Shown: in pieces, positions 34,847-44,846 of the stretch
Layout: each line of letters opens with the position of its first letter
How positions within the stretch are numbered: the stretch's first letter is position 1
Assembly (NCBI RefSeq): GCF_000382185.1
Contig: NZ_KB907784.1
Location: forward strand, 2,682,633-2,746,632
DNA from: Bordetella sp. FB-8
Lineage (GTDB): Bacteria; Pseudomonadota; Gammaproteobacteria; Burkholderiales; Burkholderiaceae_B
Direction: 5' to 3'
Length of the DNA: 64,000 nucleotides
Translations under genes and position numbers: made by a program
The notes under the pieces: generated by a model
Told to the model about the DNA's origin: nothing
Databases searched by the model: none
What the model saw: the letters and a program-made list of their open reading frames with translations, nothing else

Positions 34847-36808
34847 TTGGCCACACCGCGTTACACCGAAGCGTCCATTCGCGTACTCAAGGGTTTGGAG
34901 CCCGTGCGCCAGCGTCCGGGCATGTACACCCGCACCGAGAACCCCCTGCACATCGTGCAGGAGGTCATCGACAACGCGGCCGACGAAGCCCTGGCGGGCT
35001 ACGGCAAACAGATCCTGGTCACCCTGCACGTAGACGGCAGCGTGTCCGTGGAGGACGACGGCCGCGGCATTCCGGTCGGCCTACACCCCGAAGAGCAGGT
35101 TCCGGTGGTCGAGATCGTGTTCACGCGGTTGCACGCGGGGGGCAAGTTCGACAAGGCCGCGGGGGGAGCCTATGCCTTCTCCGGTGGCCTGCACGGCGTG
35201 GGCGTATCGGTGACCAATGCCCTGGCGACCAGGATGGAAGTGACGGTCTGGCGCGAAGGCGGCGCGCATCGCCTGGTGTTTCGCAACGGCGACGTGGCTG
35301 AACCCTTGGTCGCGCTCGAGTCCGTGGCCAGGAAAAAGACCGGTACCCGCGTGCAGGTGTGGCCCGACGCCAAGTACTTCGACAGCCCGGCCATTCCGCT
35401 GAGCGAACTGACTCACCTGCTGCGCAGCAAGGCCGTGCTGTTGCCCGGCGTGAAGGTTGCGCTCAGGAACGAAAAAACGGGCGACAGCAAGACCTGGCAG
35501 TATGCCGACGGCCTGCGCGGCTACCTGGCCGAAGCCCTGGCCGGCGCCGAATTGATGATTCCCTTCTTCGAGGGCGAGCAGTACGCCGATGCCGACCACG
35601 AGACCTTCGCCGAAGGCGAGGGCGCCCAGTGGGCCGTGGCCTGGACCGAGGACGGCAACGTGACGCGCGAGTCCTATGTCAACCTGATTCCGACGCCGGC
35701 CGGTGGCACGCACGAATCGGGCCTGCGCGAAGGCCTGTTCGGCGCGGTCAAGAGCTTCGCCGAACTGCATGGACTGCTGCCCAAGGGCGTGAAGCTGCTG
35801 CCTGAAGACGTCTTTGCCCGCGCCAGCTTCGTACTTTCGGCCAAGGTGCTGGACCCGCAGTTCCAGGGGCAGATCAAGGAGCGCCTGAACAGCCGGGACG
35901 CCGTGCGCCTGGTCGGCGGCTTCTGCAAGGGTGCGCTCGACCTGTGGCTCAACAGCCACGTCGAATACGGCAAGAAGCTTGCGGAACTGGCCATCCGCCA
36001 GGCCCAGGCCCGCGCCCGCTCGGCGCAGAAGGTGGAAAAGCGCAAGAGCTCGGGCGTGGCCGTGCTGCCCGGCAAGCTCACCGACTGCGAAAGCTCGGAC
36101 GCCGCTCGCACCGAGGTTTTTCTGGTCGAGGGTGACTCGGCCGGCGGCTCGGCCAAGATGGGCCGCGACAAGGAATTCCAGGCCATTCTGCCGCTGCGCG
36201 GCAAGGTGCTCAATTCCTGGGAAGTCGAACGCGACCGCCTCTTCGCCAACAACGAAATCCACGACATCTCGGTCGCCATCGGCGTCGATCCGCACGGTCC
36301 CGACGACACCCCCGACCTGTCCGGACTGCGCTACGGCCGCATCTGCATCCTGTCCGACGCCGACGTCGACGGCTCGCACATCCAGGTCCTGCTGCTCACG
36401 CTCTTCTACAGGCATTTTCCCAAGCTGGTCGAGGCCGGCAATATCTACGTCGCCCGCCCGCCCCTGTTCCGTCTGGACGTCCCCGCCGCCGGCAAGCGTC
36501 CGCCGCGCAAGCTCTACTGCCTGGACGATGAGGAACTCAACGCCGCGCAGGACAAGCTGCGCAAGGAGGGCGTGCGCGACGGCGCCTGGAGTATCAGCCG
36601 CTTCAAGGGCCTGGGCGAGATGAACCCCGAACAGCTTTGGGACACTACCCTCAACCCCGACACCCGGCGCCTGCTGCCCGTGGCTTACGGCAGCCTCTCG
36701 CCCACGCAAACCCTGGCCATGTTCGACATGCTGATGGGCAAGGGCGAATCCGCCCAGCGCCGCGCCTGGATCGAGGAAAAAGGCAATCTGGCCGAGTTGG
36801 ACATCTGA
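34847..36808 (+). CDS. parE: DNA topoisomerase IV subunit B
   Basis: 653 residues starting at TTG (34847) with GAGGG 4 bases upstream; the conserved start [15 protein letters not shown] follows at once. GHKL ATPase motifs ([16 protein letters not shown], and the G-G-L-H-G-V-G lid) and the [14 protein letters not shown] and D-A-D-V-D-G-S-H motifs are intact. It forms topoisomerase IV with ParC, encoded 36 bases downstream. Confidence 0.97.
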   Translation: MATPRYTEASIRVLKGLEPVRQRPGMYTRTENPLHIVQEVIDNAADEALAGYGKQILVTLHVDGSVSVEDDGRGIPVGLHPEEQVPVVEIVFTRLHAGGKFDKAAGGAYAFSGGLHGVGVSVTNALATRMEVTVWREGGAHRLVFRNGDVAEPLVALESVARKKTGTRVQVWPDAKYFDSPAIPLSELTHLLRSKAVLLPGVKVALRNEKTGDSKTWQYADGLRGYLAEALAGAELMIPFFEGEQYADADHETFAEGEGAQWAVAWTEDGNVTRESYVNLIPTPAGGTHESGLREGLFGAVKSFAELHGLLPKGVKLLPEDVFARASFVLSAKVLDPQFQGQIKERLNSRDAVRLVGGFCKGALDLWLNSHVEYGKKLAELAIRQAQARARSAQKVEKRKSSGVAVLPGKLTDCESSDAARTEVFLVEGDSAGGSAKMGRDKEFQAILPLRGKVLNSWEVERDRLFANNEIHDISVAIGVDPHGPDDTPDLSGLRYGRICILSDADVDGSHIQVLLLTLFYRHFPKLVEAGNIYVARPPLFRLDVPAAGKRPPRKLYCLDDEELNAAQDKLRKEGVRDGAWSISRFKGLGEMNPEQLWDTTLNPDTRRLLPVAYGSLSPTQTLAMFDMLMGKGESAQRRAWIEEKGNLAELDI

Positions 36809-36844
36809 TTGACGACTAAAGAATTCAAAGATTCGAAAGATCAA

Positions 36845-39163
36845 ATGACCGACACCAACCAAACCGACCTCTTCGCCCAGCAACAACCCGACGAAGACCA
36901 AGCCATCACCCTGGGCCGCTACGCCGAACAAGCCTATCTCGACTACGCCGTCTCCGTCGTGCGCGGCCGTGCGCTGCCCGACGTGGGCGACGGCCAGAAG
37001 CCGGTCCAGCGCCGCATCCTGTACGCCATGCAGGCCATGGGCCTGGCCGCCGGCGCCAAGCCGGTCAAATCCGCGCGCGTCGTCGGCGACGTCCTGGGTA
37101 AATACCATCCCCACGGCGACCAGGCCGCCTACGACGCCATGGTCCGCATGGCGCAGAACTTCTCCCTGCGCTATCCGCTCGTCGACGGCCACGGCAACTT
37201 CGGCTCGCGCGACGGCGACAACGCCGCCGCCATGCGCTACACCGAAGCGCGCCTGACGCCCTTCTCCAAGCTGTTGCTCGACGAACTGGACGAAGGCACC
37301 GTCGACTTCATCCCCAACTACGACGGCAGCCAGCAGGAGCCGCAGCAGTTGCCCGCCCGCCTGCCCATCGCGCTGCTCAATGGCGCCTCCGGCATCGCCG
37401 TGGGCATGGCCACCGAAATGCCCTCGCACAACCTGGGCGAAGTCGCTGGAGCCTGCGTGGCTTTGCTGCGCAATCCCAGGCTGCCTGACGAGGAACTCCA
37501 TGCCCTGGTGCCGGGGCCCGACTTCGCCGGCGGCGGCCAGATCATCACCCCCGCGGCGGACATCAGGCAGATCTACGCCACCGGCCGCGGCTCGCTCAAG
37601 GCGCGTGCACGCTGGCAATTCGAGGAGATGGCGCGTGGTCAATGGCAGTTGGTGGTGCATGAACTGCCGCCCGGCGCCTCGTGCCAGAAAGTGCTGGAAG
37701 AGATCGAGGAACTCACCAATCCTAAGATCAAGGCCGGCAAGAAGAGCCTGACGCCCGAGCAGCAGCAGGTCAAGGCCATGATGCTCAATCTGCTGGACGC
37801 AGTGCGCGACGAGTCGGGCAAGGACGCCGCCGTGCGCCTGGTCTTCGAGCCCAAGACTTCCAAGGTCGATCGCGACGAGTTCGTCAATACGCTGCTGGCG
37901 CAGACCAGCATGGAAAGCAACGTCCCGGTCAACCTGGTGTGCATAGGCATCGATGGCCGGCCGCGGCAGCAGGGCCTGCGCGACATCCTCGTCCAATGGC
38001 TGGCCTTTCGCACCGATACCGTCACGCGCCGCACACGCCATCGCCTGGACAAGGTCATCGACCGCATCCATGTGCTCGAAGGCCGCATGCTGGTCTACCT
38101 GAACGTCGACGAAGTCATCCAGACCATACGCGAATCGGACGAACCCAAGGCGGCGCTCATGGCGCGCTTTCGTCTTTCCGAGCGTCAGGCCGAGGACATC
38201 CTGGAGATGCGCCTGCGTCAGCTGGCGCGCCTGGAAGGCATCAAGATCGAGCAGGAGCTGTCCGACAAGCGCGCGGAGCAGGGCCGCCTGCAGGAGTTAC
38301 TGGACAATCCGTCGTTGATGAAGCGCCTCATCGTCAAGGAGATCGAATCCGACGCCAAGCAATATGGCGACGCGCGCCGCACACTTATCGAAACCGCCGA
38401 TCGTGCCGTACTTGAGACCCGCGTACTCGATGAGCCGGTCACAGTGATCGTGTCGCAGAAAGGCTGGCTGCGCGCCCGCCAGGGTCATGGACATGACGCG
38501 ACGCAATTCGCCTTCAAGCAGGGCGACGAAATCTACGGCGCCTTCGAATGCCGCACCACTGACACGCTCGTGGCCTTGGCCAGCAATGGCCGCGTGTATT
38601 CGGTGGCCGTGGCGGGGCTGCCTTCGGCGCGCGGTGACGGCCTGCCCGTCACTGCCATGATCGACCTGGAGGCCGGCTCGCGCATCGTGCACATGATCGC
38701 GGCGGCGCCCGACACGCGCTGGCTTTTCGCCACGCGCGGCGGTTACGGCTTTGCCGCTGCTCTTGGCGAACTCTTTAGCCGCAACAAGGCCGGCAAGCAG
38801 TTCATCACGCTGGAAACGGGCGATGCCATCCTGCGTCCGGTGCCGCTTTTCGCCGGAGCCGACAAGCTGGCGCTGCTGTCGGCCAAGGGCAAGTTCCTGG
38901 TCTTCGGCCTGGGCGAGGTCAAGGTCCAGCCCGGGGGCGGGCGCGGCACCATTCTCATGGGCCTGGACGACAAGGACGGCCTGGCTCAGGCCGTGCCTAT
39001 CGGTGCGGGCGGCCTGCGCGTGGCGGGCGTCTACCGCAACAAGCCCGTCGAAGATATCCTGGCCGGCAGAGACCTGGACCCGTATCTGAGCAAGCGCGCC
39101 CGCAAGGGCCGGCTGCTGGACGTGCGGCCCAAGGACCCGGTGCTGTCGCCGGTCATTTCATAA
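36845..39163 (+). CDS. parC: DNA topoisomerase IV subunit A
   Basis: 772 residues from the ATG at 36845, where the acidic N-terminus T-D-T-N-Q-T begins; a TTG at 36809 is possible but unsupported. The catalytic tyrosine is Y132 in R-Y-T-E-A. In the quinolone-determining region the sequence is H-P-H-G-D-Q93-A-A-Y-D97: the position of E. coli Ser80 is Gln and that of Glu84 is Asp. The C-terminal beta-pinwheel domain follows (segments beginning about residue 500). Decatenates daughter chromosomes with ParE. Confidence 0.97.
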   Translation: MTDTNQTDLFAQQQPDEDQAITLGRYAEQAYLDYAVSVVRGRALPDVGDGQKPVQRRILYAMQAMGLAAGAKPVKSARVVGDVLGKYHPHGDQAAYDAMVRMAQNFSLRYPLVDGHGNFGSRDGDNAAAMRYTEARLTPFSKLLLDELDEGTVDFIPNYDGSQQEPQQLPARLPIALLNGASGIAVGMATEMPSHNLGEVAGACVALLRNPRLPDEELHALVPGPDFAGGGQIITPAADIRQIYATGRGSLKARARWQFEEMARGQWQLVVHELPPGASCQKVLEEIEELTNPKIKAGKKSLTPEQQQVKAMMLNLLDAVRDESGKDAAVRLVFEPKTSKVDRDEFVNTLLAQTSMESNVPVNLVCIGIDGRPRQQGLRDILVQWLAFRTDTVTRRTRHRLDKVIDRIHVLEGRMLVYLNVDEVIQTIRESDEPKAALMARFRLSERQAEDILEMRLRQLARLEGIKIEQELSDKRAEQGRLQELLDNPSLMKRLIVKEIESDAKQYGDARRTLIETADRAVLETRVLDEPVTVIVSQKGWLRARQGHGHDATQFAFKQGDEIYGAFECRTTDTLVALASNGRVYSVAVAGLPSARGDGLPVTAMIDLEAGSRIVHMIAAAPDTRWLFATRGGYGFAAALGELFSRNKAGKQFITLETGDAILRPVPLFAGADKLALLSAKGKFLVFGLGEVKVQPGGGRGTILMGLDDKDGLAQAVPIGAGGLRVAGVYRNKPVEDILAGRDLDPYLSKRARKGRLLDVRPKDPVLSPVIS

Positions 39164-39259
39164 ATTGAAGCGAGAGCGAATATCTCCGCAAATCAATGGA
39201 TAGAGATGTGCGGTTTCTGTAGTATCTATTAACCGAAATAGCGGGTTTTCGACACTCAA

Positions 39260-40024
39260 ATGCTAGGCCCCAAACTGCGCAGCGCACGAGTCGACCAATA
39301 CAAGGCCCTGGGGGAAAAAGGACGGCCGCTCTATACGTTTGCCCACGAGATACTGGCGCTGATAGAAAGAGAACGCCCCGATCTGGTCTCCAGCTTTGCC
39401 GTGCCCCAGCTCAGCGACGACGGCAGCTGGATAGACTGGTATGCGCCGGAGCCGGGTGTGGTCGCCTCCTGGGGCGAGATCATGGCGTCCGAGCAGGAGG
39501 AGGCCAGGGCGCGCTTAGTCGGCGTTCGTCATCAAATCAACAAGCTGCAGAAGTCCCTTACCGGCGGCGACCAGGAGGAGCGCCTGTGCCGCGATATGCT
39601 GACCTGGGTGTTTCATCACCCGGACGCCAGCCACCGCTTCCTGATCAACGACAGACCGGTGCTCGCTTTCTGGGGCTTTCTGCACAAAGAGGCCAGGCTC
39701 GGCCTGGATCCGCTGGATTTTTCCGCCACGTACTACCCCGATTTTGCCGGGTCGGCGGTGCATCATGCCGTGCGGGCCCGTTCCGGCGATTCCGTGCCGT
39801 GGTGGCGGCGCTGGTGGCTGTGGCTGTGGCTGGCGCTGTTGGCGGCGGTGTTGGTATCGGTGTCGGTCTTCGGTTTGCCTACAATACCTACCGATCCGAA
39901 CACCGACACCGTTCCCGCGGCCGGCAGCCAATACCCCACCCTTTCCCCGGACTATGATCCGTCTTTGTGCAAGAAAAACTGGGGGCAATGTGCGAATCGA
40001 GGCTGGCACGGCGGATCCCAGTAA
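39260..40024 (+). CDS. Hypothetical protein with one C-terminal membrane segment
   Basis: 254 residues, family not recognised. Residues 1-175 are soluble and mixed alpha/beta with acidic patches (W-I-D-W-Y-A-P-E-P-G, then a likely coiled helix from about 75 to 105). A Trp-rich basic stretch W-W-R-R-W-W leads into one membrane span (about 188-207), followed by a short Pro/Thr-rich tail with two Cys (C-K-K-N-W-G-Q-C). The layout is a tail-proximal anchored inner-membrane protein with its main domain in the cytoplasm. The ATG has only a weak GCGGG upstream. No functional hint comes from parC or the MOSC gene beside it. Confidence 0.7.
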   Translation: MLGPKLRSARVDQYKALGEKGRPLYTFAHEILALIERERPDLVSSFAVPQLSDDGSWIDWYAPEPGVVASWGEIMASEQEEARARLVGVRHQINKLQKSLTGGDQEERLCRDMLTWVFHHPDASHRFLINDRPVLAFWGFLHKEARLGLDPLDFSATYYPDFAGSAVHHAVRARSGDSVPWWRRWWLWLWLALLAAVLVSVSVFGLPTIPTDPNTDTVPAAGSQYPTLSPDYDPSLCKKNWGQCANRGWHGGSQ

Positions 40025-40035
40025 ATTCTGAATCC

Positions 40036-40911
40036 ATGGCTGCACACATCCGCAGTTTGCACTGTTATCCCATCAAATCCTGCGCCGGCATCGACCTGCA
40101 ATCGGTCGAACTGACGCGCGCCGGCCTGACGCACGACAGGCGCTGGATGCTGGTCGATGCCACCGGACATTTCATGACGCAGCGGCAGCTGCCGCGCATG
40201 GCGCTGATCCGTACGGCGCTCGACGCGCAGTCGCTGTTGTTGACCGCACCGCTGATGGAGCCGCTGCGCGTGCCGCTGGACGGTTCCCAGCTTGCCGACG
40301 CCGTAGAGAACGTCGTCGTCTGGAGCGCCACGGTGCCGGCCAGGGCCGAGAGCACGCGCGTCAATGCCTGGTTCAGCCGCTTCCTGAACCGTCCGTGCCG
40401 CCTGTTCAAGGTGGATATCGAGGCGCGCCGCACGCCCAATCCCGAATGGGTGGCGCGCTGGCTCGCGGCGCACCCCGATCTGGCCAGGCAGTTCGAGGGC
40501 GACCATGTGTTCGGCTTTGCCGATGGCTATCCGCTGCTGGTGACCAACCAGGCGTCGCTGGACGAGCTCAATGCCAGACTGGACGCGCAAGGCAAGCCGC
40601 CGGTGTCCATGAGCCGCTTTCGCCCCAATATTGTGGTGCGGGGCGAGGACTGGATGGCCTGGGACGAAGATCACACCGCGTTCCTGCAGGCTGGCGCCGC
40701 GGGGCTGGCGCTGGTCAAGCCCTGCGCGCGCTGTCCGATTCCCAACGTGGACCCGGTCACCGCCGATACCGGCGACGAACCCGGCGTGACATTGGCTGCC
40801 CTGCACACGCGGGAAACGGGCGTGATCTTCGGCATGAACGCCATCGTGGCGCAGCAGCGGTCCCTCACGCTCAACATCGGCGATCCGGTCGAGATTTCCC
40901 TGGATTTCTGA
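40036..40911 (+). CDS. MOSC domain protein (YcbX-like)
   Basis: 291 residues from the ATG at 40036. An N-terminal MOSC_N beta-barrel (I-R-S-L-H-C-Y-P-I-K-S-C, R-R-W-M-L-V-D) precedes the MOSC domain with S-R-F-R-P-N-I-V-V and the conserved cysteine in K-P-C-A-R-C-P-I-P-N-V-D-P, which would carry Mo-cofactor sulfur. YcbX-type proteins reduce N-hydroxylated bases with a 2Fe-2S partner. YcbX itself has a C-terminal ferredoxin domain that is missing here; a 2Fe-2S reductase is encoded next, 144 bases downstream. Confidence 0.9.
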   Translation: MAAHIRSLHCYPIKSCAGIDLQSVELTRAGLTHDRRWMLVDATGHFMTQRQLPRMALIRTALDAQSLLLTAPLMEPLRVPLDGSQLADAVENVVVWSATVPARAESTRVNAWFSRFLNRPCRLFKVDIEARRTPNPEWVARWLAAHPDLARQFEGDHVFGFADGYPLLVTNQASLDELNARLDAQGKPPVSMSRFRPNIVVRGEDWMAWDEDHTAFLQAGAAGLALVKPCARCPIPNVDPVTADTGDEPGVTLAALHTRETGVIFGMNAIVAQQRSLTLNIGDPVEISLDF

Positions 40912-41055
40912 GAAAAGCCCGGATATCCGTTCCGGACGGTTGCAAAGCAGCGCGCGGCCTGGGACCGGGTCGGACCTGCGCGCGACGGCCTGCGTCAAGG
41001 AAGGTAAAATCCCGGTTTTGCCCGGTGGGCACAGGTCTTTTCCATCAAAGCGCTC

Positions 41056-42120
41056 ATGAGTTTTCAGGTCACCATACAGTCCACCAACCATCAGTTCCCT
41101 GCCCAGCCCGATCAGTCCGTGCTGGACGCGGCGCTCGCCGCCGGATTGGTGCTGCCCTACAGCTGCCGCACCGGTGCATGTTCCACCTGCAAGGGCAAGG
41201 TCGTGTCCGGCGAGGTGGACGCGGGACCGTACCCCGCGCAGATCCTCTCGCCCGAGGATTTGTCCGAAGGCTATACGCTGTTCTGCCAGGCCCATGCCAA
41301 GTCCGATCTGGTGATCTCCGTCGCCGAGGTGCGCATGGCCTCCGACATCCAGATACGCAAGCTGCCGGTGCGTGTGATCGCGATCGAGCGCGCCGCGCCC
41401 GACGTGATGCTGCTCAAGCTGCAACTGCCGGCCTCCGAACAATTCCGCTACTACGCCGGCCAGTACGTCGAAGTCCTCATGAAGAACGGCGATCGGCGCA
41501 GCTACTCCATGGCCAACGCGCCGCACGCGGCCGCGCAGCTCGAACTGCACATCCGGCACACGCCCGGCGGCAAGTTCACCGACCATGTGTTCGGTGCCGG
41601 CCAGACGCAAATGAAAGAGCGTGAAATCCTGCGCCTGGAAGGCCCTTTCGGTTCCTTCTTTCTGCGCGAGGAAAGCGACAAGCCCATCGTGCTGTTGGCC
41701 AGCGGCACGGGTTTCGCACCGATCAAGGCCATCGTCGAACACATGATCTTCAAGAACATCAGGCGTCCCGCCGTGCTGTACTGGGGCGGTCGCCGCCCAC
41801 AGGATTTCTACATGGACGAACTGGCCAGGTCCTGGGAGGCGGCGCTTCCCGGTTTGCGCTATGTGCCCGTGGTATCCGATGCCTTGCCCGAAGATGCCTG
41901 GCAGGGTCGCACGGGCTTCGTGCACCAGGCCGTCATGCAGGATTTCCCCGATCTGTCCGGACACCAGGTCTATGCCTGCGGCGCGCCCATCGTGATCGAC
42001 TCGGCCCGCCGCGACTTCACCGCGAAATGCGGTCTGCCGGCCGAAGAGTTCCATGCCGATTCCTTCACCTCGCAGGCGGATCTGGCCAGGATGGCCGGCG
42101 CCCAGGCCCCCGGGGCCTGA
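41056..42120 (+). CDS. 2Fe-2S ferredoxin-NAD(P)H reductase (AscD/CDP-6-deoxy-glucoseen reductase-like)
   Basis: 354 residues with three parts: a plant-type 2Fe-2S ferredoxin (C37-x4-C42-x2-C45, C77), an FAD-binding barrel with R-R-S-Y-S-M-A, and a C-terminal NAD-binding domain with L-L-A-S-G-T-G-F-A-P and C-G-A-P. This is the order of CDP-6-deoxy-delta-3,4-glucoseen reductase and phenol hydroxylase reductases. No CDP-sugar genes are nearby, so the annotation of substrate is nominal; electron delivery to the neighbouring MOSC protein is an untested possibility. Confidence 0.9.
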   Translation: MSFQVTIQSTNHQFPAQPDQSVLDAALAAGLVLPYSCRTGACSTCKGKVVSGEVDAGPYPAQILSPEDLSEGYTLFCQAHAKSDLVISVAEVRMASDIQIRKLPVRVIAIERAAPDVMLLKLQLPASEQFRYYAGQYVEVLMKNGDRRSYSMANAPHAAAQLELHIRHTPGGKFTDHVFGAGQTQMKEREILRLEGPFGSFFLREESDKPIVLLASGTGFAPIKAIVEHMIFKNIRRPAVLYWGGRRPQDFYMDELARSWEAALPGLRYVPVVSDALPEDAWQGRTGFVHQAVMQDFPDLSGHQVYACGAPIVIDSARRDFTAKCGLPAEEFHADSFTSQADLARMAGAQAPGA

Positions 42121-42175
42121 ACTGGGGCGAGCATCGGCCTATCCAATTCGTATAAGCGCAAAAGGACAAGCCAAT

Positions 42176-43432
42176 ATGAAAGTCGCGATTTTCGGTAGTG
42201 GCATCATCGGCGTGGCAAGCGCCTGGTGGCTCAGGCAGGCGGGCCACGACGTGGTGGTAATCGATCGCTGCAGCGGTCCGGCGCGCGAGACCAGCCTGGC
42301 CAACGGTGCGCAGATTTCCGTGTCCTATGCCGAACCCTGGGCCAATCCCCAGGCGCCGCTCAAGTTGCTCAAGTGGATGTTCCACGACGATTCGCCGCTG
42401 CTGTTTCGCCCGCAGCTGGACTGGCGCCAATGGGCCTGGGGCCTGGCCTTCCTGCGCGAGTGCCTGCCTTCGCGGCTGGCTCCCAACATCCGCGCCATGG
42501 TGCGGCTGGCCGAGTACAGCCGCACCACCTTGCAAGGCATGCGCCGCGAGCTGGGTATCGAATACAACCATCTCGAGCGCGGCATCCTCAACTTCTACCG
42601 CGATCCGCAGGAGTTCGAGGGCTCGCAGCGCGCCGCCGGCCTGATGCGCGATTTCGGCGTGGAGCGCCGCATCGTCAGCGCCGACGAAGTCGTTGCCATC
42701 GAACCGGCCCTGGCGGCGCATCGCGCCCGGATTGTGGGCGGCGATTACACACCCGATGACGAAACCGGCGACGTTCATCTCTTTACCGTCGAACTGGCCA
42801 AGCGCTGCGAGGCCGCCGGCGTGCAGTTCCGTTTCGACACCCAGGTCACGCGCCTGCTCGCCTCCGGCGGACAGGTGCAGGCGGCGGAAATCATCGACGC
42901 CGATGGCCTCTATGGGCAGATCAAGGCCGATGCCTACGTTGCGGCCCTGGGCAGCCACACGCCGCACCTGGTGCGGCCGCTGGGCGTGGCGTGCAATGTG
43001 TATCCGGCCAAGGGCTATTCGGCCACCTTCCCGGTGCGGGACCCGCAGCGCACGCCCATGGTCAGTCTGACCGACAGCAGCTACAAGGTGGTATTCTCGC
43101 GCCTTGGCGAGCGCCTGCGCATGGCGGGCACCGCCGAGCTGGCGGGCTACAGCCGCGATCTCAACACCACGCGCTGCGAGGCTATGACCCGGCTTGCACG
43201 CGAACTTTTCCCCGACGCGCTCGATTTCGAGAACGTCAGCTACTGGTCGGGCCTGCGCCCGTCCACCCCCTCCAACGTGCCCATCATCGGTCGTACCCAC
43301 ATACCCAACCTGTTCCTCAATACGGGCCACGGTACGCTGGGCTGGACGATGGGCGCCGGTTCCGGACGGGTTCTGGCGGACCTGATCAGCGGTCGCACGC
43401 CCGAACCTGATTTTCCCTTCATAGGTCTGTAG
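42176..43432 (+). CDS. dadA: D-amino acid dehydrogenase small subunit-like flavoprotein
   Basis: 418 residues from the ATG at 42176 with AAAGGA upstream. The FAD dinucleotide-binding motif G-S-G-I-I-G-V-A-S-A-W-W-L starts at residue 7, and the DAO-fold C-terminal G-L-R-P-S-T-P-S-N-V-P and N-T-G-H-G-T-L-G-W-T motifs are intact. DadA oxidises D-amino acids to 2-oxo acids at the inner membrane, passing electrons to quinone. It is not next to an alanine racemase here; an UgpB-like gene follows after 5 bases. Confidence 0.92.
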   Translation: MKVAIFGSGIIGVASAWWLRQAGHDVVVIDRCSGPARETSLANGAQISVSYAEPWANPQAPLKLLKWMFHDDSPLLFRPQLDWRQWAWGLAFLRECLPSRLAPNIRAMVRLAEYSRTTLQGMRRELGIEYNHLERGILNFYRDPQEFEGSQRAAGLMRDFGVERRIVSADEVVAIEPALAAHRARIVGGDYTPDDETGDVHLFTVELAKRCEAAGVQFRFDTQVTRLLASGGQVQAAEIIDADGLYGQIKADAYVAALGSHTPHLVRPLGVACNVYPAKGYSATFPVRDPQRTPMVSLTDSSYKVVFSRLGERLRMAGTAELAGYSRDLNTTRCEAMTRLARELFPDALDFENVSYWSGLRPSTPSNVPIIGRTHIPNLFLNTGHGTLGWTMGAGSGRVLADLISGRTPEPDFPFIGL

Positions 43433-43437
43433 GTATC

Positions 43438-44817
43438 ATGAAGAAATCGCAGTTCCCCCGCGTTTTGCGCGCATGGCTGGCCGGCGCCGCGCTGGCTGCC
43501 CTGGCTCCCGCCGCCGCCCAGGCGAGCACTCAGATCCAGGTCTGGCACACGCTCACCGGCACAAACAAGTCCGAGTTCGAGAAGCTCGTCAAGCAATACA
43601 ACAAAGAGCAGAGCGGGGTCGAGGTGAATCTGCGCGCCTTTGTCTCGGAAGCCGAACTCAAGCAGGCGGCCGGGGTGGCCATTCGCGCCAAGCAGGCCCC
43701 CAATCTTATGGAGCTGGCCGACAACCATTCGCCCGAAGTGGTTGCCGAGCATGCCGCCATCAAGCCGCTGTACGAACTGCTGGCCAAGTATCCCATCAAG
43801 GATGCCAAGTGGTACCTGCCCGCCACGACGAGCTTCGTGCATGACAGCAGGGGCCATCTGCTGGCCTTCCCCTGGATGGCCGAGATTCCGCTGATGTACT
43901 ACAACATCGACGACTACAAGAAAGCCGGCCTGGATCCGAACCAGCCCGCGCGCACCTGGGCCGACCTGCAGAACCAGGTCCTCAAGATCCGCGACCAGGC
44001 CAGGATGGACTGCCCCTTCGCCACCAGCCAGGACGTGATGGTGCACATCGAGAACCTGGCTCCGGTGAACAACCAGGCGCTCACTAGCAATGAAAACGGG
44101 CTGGCCGCCAGCAAGGTTGCGCCGACCATGGAGTTCGACATGCTTTACATGCGCCATCTGTCGCTGATGGTGAGCTGGGTCGACTCGCAGATGTATCCCA
44201 AGCACAGCAACGACCGCAGCTCGGACGCTGCTTTCGCCAGCGGCGAGTGCGGCATCCTGTTGAGCGGCTCGGGCGCGATGGGCGGGTTCCAGTCCACACG
44301 CGGCCTGAATTTCGGCGTGGCGCCCCTGCCTTATTACCCGCAGGCCACCTCCTCGCCGGGCCGCCCCTTCGTAAGCGGCGCGGCTCTGTGGGCCACCGAA
44401 GGCCATCCGGCCGGCCAGGATAAGGCCACGGCCGATTTCCTGGCCTGGTTGTCCAAGCCGGTGATCGCCGCCCAATGGACCCAGCATACGGGCTATCTGC
44501 CGCTGACCGAAGCCGCCTTCCGCGCTTCGGACGTGTCGTACTACAACCGTATACCGGGCGCTCAGGCCGTGATCGCGTCCATGAGCGGGCCTGAATCGGC
44601 GACCAACCGCGGTTTCCGCCTCAACCACTACGACCGCATCCAGGCCGTGTTCGCCAATGCGCTGGATGATGCCTTCGCTGACAAGATGACGCCGGTGGCC
44701 GCGCTGGAACTGGCCGCCATGCAGGCGCACTCCTTGGCTGGCGGTGTGTCGGCCGCGCCCCATCACGCGCCTGTTCACCACCTGGTGGCTAGAAAGCCGG
44801 TGGTCAAGAAGAAGTAA
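43438..44817 (+). CDS. UgpB-like ABC sugar/glycerol-3-phosphate binding protein, orphan
   Basis: 459 residues. Signal peptide of about 30 (basic start, A-A-A-L-A-A-L core, A-Q-A-S). The mature type II binding fold begins I-Q-V-W-H-T-L-T-G-T-N-K, typical of UgpB, with F-P-W-M-A-E-I-P-L-M-Y-Y-N and F-G-V-A-P-L-P-Y-Y motifs. No permease or ATPase gene is adjacent. The C-terminus carries an unusual His- and Lys-rich tail (P-H-H-A-P-V-H-H ... V-V-K-K-K). It is 5 bases after dadA and 29 before the lyase gene, so may be co-transcribed with both. Confidence 0.88.
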   Translation: MKKSQFPRVLRAWLAGAALAALAPAAAQASTQIQVWHTLTGTNKSEFEKLVKQYNKEQSGVEVNLRAFVSEAELKQAAGVAIRAKQAPNLMELADNHSPEVVAEHAAIKPLYELLAKYPIKDAKWYLPATTSFVHDSRGHLLAFPWMAEIPLMYYNIDDYKKAGLDPNQPARTWADLQNQVLKIRDQARMDCPFATSQDVMVHIENLAPVNNQALTSNENGLAASKVAPTMEFDMLYMRHLSLMVSWVDSQMYPKHSNDRSSDAAFASGECGILLSGSGAMGGFQSTRGLNFGVAPLPYYPQATSSPGRPFVSGAALWATEGHPAGQDKATADFLAWLSKPVIAAQWTQHTGYLPLTEAAFRASDVSYYNRIPGAQAVIASMSGPESATNRGFRLNHYDRIQAVFANALDDAFADKMTPVAALELAAMQAHSLAGGVSAAPHHAPVHHLVARKPVVKKK

Positions 44818-44846
44818 TTCCGGCCCAGGCAAAAGGAGACATCGCA

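Noticed and set aside
35081..38071. A 996-codon open frame antisense to parE/parC
   Set aside because: It mirrors codon bias of two clearly conserved genes on the other strand; its product is low-complexity and matches nothing.
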